Source: Baffinella frigidus (taxonomy: Eukaryota > Cryptophyceae > Cryptomonadales > Baffinellaceae). From it: 10,868 nucleotides of DNA. The notes below the pieces were generated by a model. That model did not search any database, was not told where the DNA came from, and was given only the letters and a program-made list of their open reading frames with translations. The stretch is taken from assembly GCA_026770585.1 (NCBI GenBank), contig MU646618.1, positions 310,959-321,826 on the forward strand, read 5' to 3'. The translations under genes and the position numbers were made by a program. Below, in pieces: positions 1 through 7,114 of the stretch (positions are counted from its first letter, which is position 1; each line of letters opens with the position of its first letter).

Positions 1-75
<75 letters not shown>

Positions 76-96
76 GCACACATACACACACACACA
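1..96. repeat. (CA)n microsatellite
   Basis: Nearly pure CA dinucleotide repeat at the left edge with a few interruptions. It lies left of GT77 exon 11, so probably in the next intron or the 3' part of that gene. Confidence 0.95.
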
Positions 97-119
97 CCGG
101 CCGCCCTAGGAGGGGGGGG

Positions 120-149
120 GCGCACCAGTGAGGACAGCCTGGCGGGTAG
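120..149 (-). repeat. Partial copy of GT77 exon 11 3' edge
   Basis: Minus-strand reading gives QAVLTGAP with the same CACTG|gtgcg donor-like junction as exon 11 (EVILTGAP). Short and diverged, so a weaker match than the copy at 220-265. Confidence 0.5.
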
Positions 150-219
150 CTTCTTTCGGGTTTCGGGTGTAGAGGTGCGGGTGTGGAGGTGAGAGTGTAG
201 AGGTGGGGCTGTAGGAAGG

Positions 220-265
220 ACGCACCAGTGAGGATAACTTCACCAGTAGGGACGCCCGCCTCGCG
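220..265 (-). repeat. Copy of GT77 exon 11 3' edge with donor
   Basis: Matches 453-498 at an offset of 233 bp. Minus-strand reading EAGVPTGEVILTG against EAGVATGEVILTG in the exon; it keeps ACTG|gtgcg. Differences: one replaced codon (GCC to CCT), one synonymous (GGC to GGT) inside the coding match. Confidence 0.75.
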
Positions 266-282
266 GGTAGGCGGGTAGGGGC

Positions 283-345
283 CCGTTCGAGTGTTAGACA
301 CACACAGGCGAGTGTTAGACACACCCGCGCGAGGGTTGGACACAC
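283..345. repeat. 21-bp minisatellite block, first site
   Basis: About three units of the 21-bp motif cgagtgttagacacacncgng. The same unit recurs at 583-672 and 1141-1400. Confidence 0.8.
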
Positions 346-458
346 GCTCACACGCGATCCGGCATGCGCGCCAAATGGTCCCTTTGGGAATGGTCCGTAG
401 GGACCATTTCACACGCGCACGCACGGGCCGCCCTAGTCCTGGAGGGGGCAGGGTGCAC

Positions 459-567
459 CAGTGAGGATAACTTCGCCAGTGGCGACGCCCGCCTCGCGCT
501 GGCGCCGGAGCTCGTCCTCGGAGCGGATGTGCACTCGCACGCTCGGATGCACCCACTCCACTGGCAC
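459..567 (-). CDS. GT77 gene, exon 11 (3' boundary uncertain)
   Basis: Open from acceptor cgtgcag|GTG, in phase with exon 10: VPVEWVHPSVRVHIRS then EDELRRQREAGVATGEVILT. The exon probably ends ACTG|gtgcac at 459; GAA|gttatc further upstream is the alternative, and without splicing the frame stops at TAG near 434. Composition and phase support it; family similarity is weaker than for exons 1-10. The 5' edge is copied at 675-724 and the 3' edge at 220-265 and, partly, 120-149. Confidence 0.62.
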
Positions 568-1786
568 CTGCACGTTGAAGCGTGTGGAGTGTCAGACACA
601 CCCGTTCGAGTGTTAGACACACACATGCGAGTGTTGGACACACCCGTGCGAGGGTTAGATACACCCTCCGAGCTCACGCTTGGATGCACCCGCTCCACTG
701 GCACCTGCACGTTCGCGCGTGTGTCTATGAAAAGATTGACGCAGAACCGTCCCATGACTGCTGCCAAAACCGGGCACCGGGGGGGGGGTCAGGATGTCTC
801 TACGTGCATGCGCGTGCCGGCACCCTGATGGACGATCAGGGGCATTGCAGCGTGAAACGCACGCGCGTGTGCACGTGCAGGCAGTCACGATTCGGCAGCT
901 GAGGTGGCAGAAAATTCATAGGCCAGCGTCCTGAAAACCGGGTAGTGAGGCCCACGGCATTGCCTACGGTAGGCTGTAGGACCCCTAGGACCTAATGTGT
1001 CATAGGACCCCCCTTAAGCCCATACGGCCTACATGAGGCAATACCGTAGGCTTAACTACCCGGTGTTCAGGACGGTGCCCTATTAAAATAGCGCGGTGCG
1101 ACCCTGCAGCGAGGAAGCAGGCAGGCACACGGGGACGCTGCGCCACACCCGGGCGAGTGTTGAAGACACCCTGGTGAGTATTAGACACACACAGGCGAGT
1201 GTCAGACACACCCAGTCGAGTGTGAGACACACACAGGCGAGTGTCAGACACACCCAGTCGAGTGTGAGACACACACAGGCGAGTGTCAGACACACCCAGT
1301 CGAGTGTGAGACACACACAGGCGAGTGTCAGACACAACCGGGCGAGGTCCAGACCCGTCCGATCGAGTGTTAGCCACACACACGCGAGTGTTCGTACCTG
1401 GTCGTTCTCGGCGAAAGAGCTCTCTCGCACGTCCGGAAACGCTTCCAGAAGCGCCTGCACATTCATGAACGCGTCCAGCGTGCACATCCGCCCCACCCCC
1501 GCGCGCCCGTCCCCCTCCTCCCCGGGCAGCGCGCGCTCCCCCCCGCACGTGAACTCAGGGAGGATCAGCGTCCGACCTAGCGCCTGCAGGGGAGAAGGTG
1601 GGGGTTGAGGCGAGGGTGCGACACCCCGATTTGGCAGAGTCTCACGCGCATTCACAGACGCACGAAAACTGGCACCTCAGGCATGGTCCTCTTCATATCT
1701 GGCTCGTGCGCCAGAGAGGATCAGCAGACATTATCCTTGCTCCCCCCGAACTCAGGTAGGATCAGCGTCCGACCTAACGCCTGCGG

Positions 1787-1831
<45 letters not shown>

Positions 1832-2567
1832 GAGCGTGTGTCGTGAGGCGAGGGTGCGACACCTCGATTTCGTATGAAAACCCTGATAAATAAAATGAAC
1901 TGGTTTTCAATTAAAATTACTACACGTTTGCTTTAATATTACTAGTAAAGGTCGTTCTATGTAGTAAATTTCGTTGAATCCATTTTTATAAATTATTAGT
2001 GTGTTTATATGAGATTTGGCAGTGTCGCACGTGCTTTCACAGACACGTGAGAAGTGGCGCCTCGAACCGGGACCTCCTCTTATCTGACCCGTGCGCCAGA
2101 GATGATCAGCAGCAATTCTGCTTGCTCTCCCCTCGCCATGTGTCTCGGTGAATCGCCACCGTTGACCAGTTGCAAGCAGGCATGCGGTGCAATCAAAATA
2201 AAACAACGCGTAAACAGGTACCGTTGTCAGCAAACGCAGGAGATGGTGTGTCCACGCAGGGCTGGAGGGGGGGGTATTTCAAAGTCATTTCTTGAGGAAA
2301 AACGGTACTCAAAAGTCAATTTTGAAAAGAAAACGGCTCCAAGGGCGCCCCAATGGCTCAAAGGGCGCCCCTGGAATACCCCCACGTAGCGCCCTGTGTG
2401 TTGACTGGAATGCTGATGCGGGCGGCGGGGCGGCACCCTGGCAATAGAGAGGGCGTGCGTCAGCGCCTCGACGTCCCGCCACACATCAACGCTGTCGCCA
2501 TCGCCGCCGTGCCGGTACCTGCATCACACGGATCTCATATACGGATCTCACGAATCTCATATACGGA

Positions 2568-2654
<87 letters not shown>

Positions 2655-5600
2655 CACTGTGTCAGAAACAGCCCGGGCCCATGTTAGCTCTGAGGGACAC
2701 GCCATTCTGAGTCAACGCTGCGTCAACTCTCAGGGCCACGCAGGGCCGTCAAGACCGGGGTGGATGATCGCTAAGAAAAGGGCACGCTCCCTCGCCAAGG
2801 CGGGCCTACGCCAATCCCCGCAGAGCAACGCGGGTTCGGGTGCGGGGATCACGTGAGGTAGAGGCGTTGCTCGGTGTAGCGCTCCAGAGGGTCGCTGCGC
2901 CACAGCAGATGCTCCCGGAAACGAAACACCTGATCGATCGGCCACATATGTCAGGAGGGGGGGGGGGGCTTTGAAAGTGCATGTCCACCCTGGCAAGGTG
3001 CGTTCACATTCTCGCAGGCACCATGTAAAGTCGTTGCACGTTTTCGACTGTGAAAACGCGGTTCTGGGGATACAACCCCGAATTTAAAGTCACTTCGGTC
3101 ATCCCACACGGGGGTGTATCCCTGGACCATGCACCAGAGCGGTTGCGAATCTGACTCGACCGATCAGCAGCGGCGAGGACGTTAGTTTTTGAGTGGGGCT
3201 GGGGACGGGGCAGCGCGGGCAAGATTCTGGTGGGGGAGGAGGCAGGGCGGGGCACCTTCTGGTGGTAGCTGTTGCCGTCGAGGCCATCGGCCCAGTTGTT
3301 GTGCACCGCGATCATGTCTCGTTCCCGGGAACGGTAACAGGACCTCTCCAGGTTACCGTGAGACACGCCAAGGCAGTCACCTCGGACAGTTGGCTTCGGC
3401 GTCCGCGTGACCGGTCACGCGGGCGTTCACGAGCCTGCCGGCGGGGCTGTTCCACGGGGCGGGGCACCTTCTGGTGGTAGCTGTTGCCGTCGAGGCCGTC
3501 GGCCCAGTTGTTGTGCACCGCGATCATGTCTGCGTTCTCGCGCTGCCCGAGCCTGGACAACATGCGCATGTGTTTCAGGGTCACTTCCCCCCCCGCAACA
3601 CCACCGAAATCCCGCACCGTAGTTATGCACGCCAACAACACGGCGATTCGTGAGGCGGAAGCGAGCGGGCTCTCTCTCTCTCTCTCCCTCGCCCCTCTCT
3701 CTCCTCTCTCTCCTCTCTCTCCCCTCTCTATCCATCCCTCTCTCTCTCCCCCTCCCCTCCCCCGCTTGCAACTGGCAAGCTGTACTCGCGTGGAATAACA
3801 TGCGAGTGCAGCTTGGCGCCCACCCCAGTGGTCCCTGAAGCCATCCCCGGCAACTTTGGCCCACTGGCCGAGGAAGGCCCGTCCGCCTTCAGCTCCGGCA
3901 TGCGGTGACCGTATATCATCTCCGCAAAAGAATTAATGAATTGCTTTTGGCGCAACGAAATTTACTACACAAAGGCTTGACTACTACTTTTATGAGTCAA
4001 TCGTGTAGTAATTTTCGTTGCCCAAACAGCAATTAATTCATACTGCTAGGGAGATTATAAAGGTTGCAACGTTGGTGCACATGGGGAACTTCGCTCATAC
4101 AAAACTGCCCCGCACGCCTCTTACACATCGGCAGATGGCGGACAGGCCAGGTAATCTGAAAAGCTAACGCCAGCGAGGTACTTAGGGCCTACGGATTGTC
4201 TACGGTAGGAGCCCCCCTCCTACGACTTTTAAACACCGTTTTGTTTTGAACATCGTAGGAAGAGGGGGGGCTCCTACCGTAGGGTAAAGGGTCCGCTGAC
4301 GTTAGCTTTTTGCATTACAGGGCAAAGAAGGGAGGAGCGCTGACCACACGAGGCTACCCAGGCGAACAGAATAAAAGGGACTTTTAAAGTTTTGTGGGGA
4401 AATGATCACGTGTCCGCCCGCTGAGCGGACGGTCGGTTACCTTATCCGTGATCATTTCCCCGCAAAACTTTAAAAGTCCCTTTTATTCTGTTCGCCTGGG
4501 TAGCCTCGTGTGGGAGCGCTGAGAGCAGCCGTCTGCCGAGCGCCATCGCGTACGCCGATCTCGCCGCCGTGCTCATGGTCACTCCCTCCCCCCTCCACCC
4601 ATCTCTCTCTCTCTCGCTCTCTCTCTCGCGGTCTGTCTCCTCTCTGTCTCTCGCGCGCTCTCTCTCCCCCTCCCTCTCTCTCTCTCTCTCTCTCCTCTGC
4701 CCCCCAGCAGGGGCAGGGGCAGAACACGCGCAGCCTGGACCGAGACGGAGGGCCTGGCGTCTCTCGACGCTCTCGAGCGGGTCAACGCCATCGCAGCTAG
4801 GGGCAGGGGGCAGAACACGCGAGCGAGCAGCCTGGCGCCCGCCCCAGTGGTCCGTGAAGCCATTCTCCGGCAACTTTGGCCCACTGGCCTCTGCGCAGGT
4901 GTCTAGTGTCCCTGCTTCCGACCCAGCTACCGAGTGACCCTGCTTGAGAAGTCAACTTGACCAACTAAAGTCAACTTGACCGACTACTCCCAAGTTGACG
5001 AAATTCGGGCAGGACCCACTCGAGGCTGGAAGAGCGGGTATTTAAAATGTGGGGTTGTCAAATTTAGTACCAGTCACGGGCATGCTTGGTCACGTAGCGC
5101 AAGTAACATCTTGAGCTACGTGACCAAATGCCCCTATTTGTATGAAAATTACTACACACTTCTTTTCTTATTCACTTGTAAAATAAATCCTGTTTTAAAC
5201 ACTTCTAGCCTCGAGTGGACCTGCGCATGAAGTAGACCCAGCCGTTGGAGACAGTCGCAGGATCCATGATCGAGAGGGTGAGCGCCTGGTTTAGGTTTTG
5301 TTTTTGGGTTGAGGGTTGAGGTTTTTGGGTGTAGGGTGTAGGGTGTAGGGTTTAGGGATTAGGGATTAGGGATTAGGGTTTTAAGGTGTAGGGTTTAGGG
5401 TGTAGGGTGTAGGGTTGAGGGTTGAGGGGTTAGGGTGTAGGGTGTAGAGTGTAGGGCTTAGGTTGTAGGGTTTAGGGTTTAGGGTGTAGGGTTTAGGGTG
5501 TAGGGTGTAGGGTGTAGGGTGTAGGGTGAAGGGTGTAGGGTGTAGGGTGTGGGTGAGCACCTCGTCGGTCCGTCTCTTCCAGTTGCTCATCGCCGTGTTG

Positions 5601-7039
5601 TACGCGTCCTGCTCTCCGATGGAAACCACGCGTTGAAAACACGCGTTACTCCAGAGTGGCGGGGGGGGAGGGTCTCACGGGTGCTGGTGCCAAAGAAGGC
5701 CTGCGAGAAAGCCGTGGCCGCGCACTGGGGAGGGGCACGCGTGCACGCTTGCACGGACCTCGCTCCGTGCCCGCTTTTTGGGTGTAGGGTGCAGGGAAGG
5801 CACGGCGCGAGGTCCGTGATGGCGGAGGAGTGCGGAGTGCGGAGTGCACCAGGAGTGACATCATGGGCAGCACACTGGGGAAATCATGGGCAGCACACAG
5901 CACACTGGCGTGCAAGATCGCGGCGCAAAGTTGGTGAAGGAGGTCACGCGGGGGGGGCGGGGTGCCGGCACTCATCCGCACGCTTGCAAGGGCGCGGCGC
6001 GAGGTGTGTGATGGCGGGAGAGCGCCGGGGGGCGGGAGGTCTCACGGGCGCTGGGGACGCACGCAAGCATTGGCAGCACACTGAGGAGGTGCAAGCCTGC
6101 AAGGGCACGGCGGCAAGTTGGTGATGGAGGTCGCACGGGGGGAGGGGGGGGGGGGCACCTGGTCCATCTTGTCCGGCCGCGAGGCCAGCAGCTTCACTAC
6201 CTGACATTCAGGTCCTGAATTCAGGTCCTGCATCAATCCACCAACACCGTTTCGCGTTTCTTCCACTTTGGCGCAGTCCCCAAATCACGCATGGAGGCCT
6301 TTATAAAAGTGCGTGAACGAGCACAGACACATGTTGCAGGGGTTTTGGATGGGGAAAGTGAGGAGGGATGAAGGGAGATGGGTGGGAGAAAATACGTGGA
6401 CGAGAACGGGCACAGATTCTGGGTTTTGGGATGCGGGAAGTGAGGAGGAATGAAGGGAGGTGGGTTGGAGAAAGTACGTGGACGAGAACGGGCACAGATT
6501 CTGGGTGTTGGGATGCGGGAAGTGAGGAGGGGTACAGGGAGGTTGGTTGGAAAAACCTCGCGCATGAAGGCGATGGAGCTGGCTTCGGGGGTCATGTACG
6601 CGAAACCCGAGTTGACGAAATAGTTGGTGCCTCCCATCGCGTAGCCGAAGTGTGCGTCCGACATGAGATTCAGCGGACTCCCCGTCACCTGCCGCGCAGA
6701 GCCGAACGCGCGTCAATCACTCAATCGACCAATCAATCAATCAAGCAAGCAATCAATCAATCAATCAATCAATCAACCAATCAATCAATCGACCAATCAA
6801 TCAATCAATCAATCAATCAACCAATCAATCATCGCACGCACTTCAATCAATCATTCAATCAATTAATTAATGAATCAGTGCCCGTCGCTACCGCGTCCTG
6901 TCTCCGCGCATCAATGAAGCGATCAATTGTCGAAAGCGCATCGATCGATCGATCAATCATCGAACGCGCTGCAATCAATCAAGCAAACAAGCAAGCAATC
7001 AAGCACGCAAGCAAGCAACCAATCAATCAATCAACCAAT

Positions 7040-7078
<39 letters not shown>

Positions 7079-7079
7079 C

Positions 7080-7114
<35 letters not shown>

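Noticed and set aside
1083-1655. Long frames on both strands with TLACVCLTL / VRHTQSS repeats
   Set aside because: The 42-bp unit is a multiple of three, so frames stay open in several phases; only the exon 10 part has family motifs.
2040-2110. A tRNA gene on the minus strand
   Set aside because: Only a T-arm-like stretch is present; no acceptor stem or proper D-arm can be paired.
2849-2851. TGA as the true end of the GT77 gene
   Set aside because: It lies directly after a usable donor, and exons 9-11 continue the family sequence in phase; kept only as a possible retained-intron form.
3427-3864. Minus- and plus-strand RERER / SLSLS frames
   Set aside because: Products of the CT-rich tracts.
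4442-4937. Plus-strand frames over 4514-4890 (e.g. GLASLDALERVNAIAA and VVREAILRQLWPTGL) as an exon of a nested gene
   Set aside because: Codon use looks plausible, but reading phases across the CT tract do not join, no start or family is recognised, and the region is made of duplicated intron modules.
5286-5560. A true chromosome end
   Set aside because: Units are mixed and mostly TGTAGGG, the array is short and lies between two in-phase exons of one gene.
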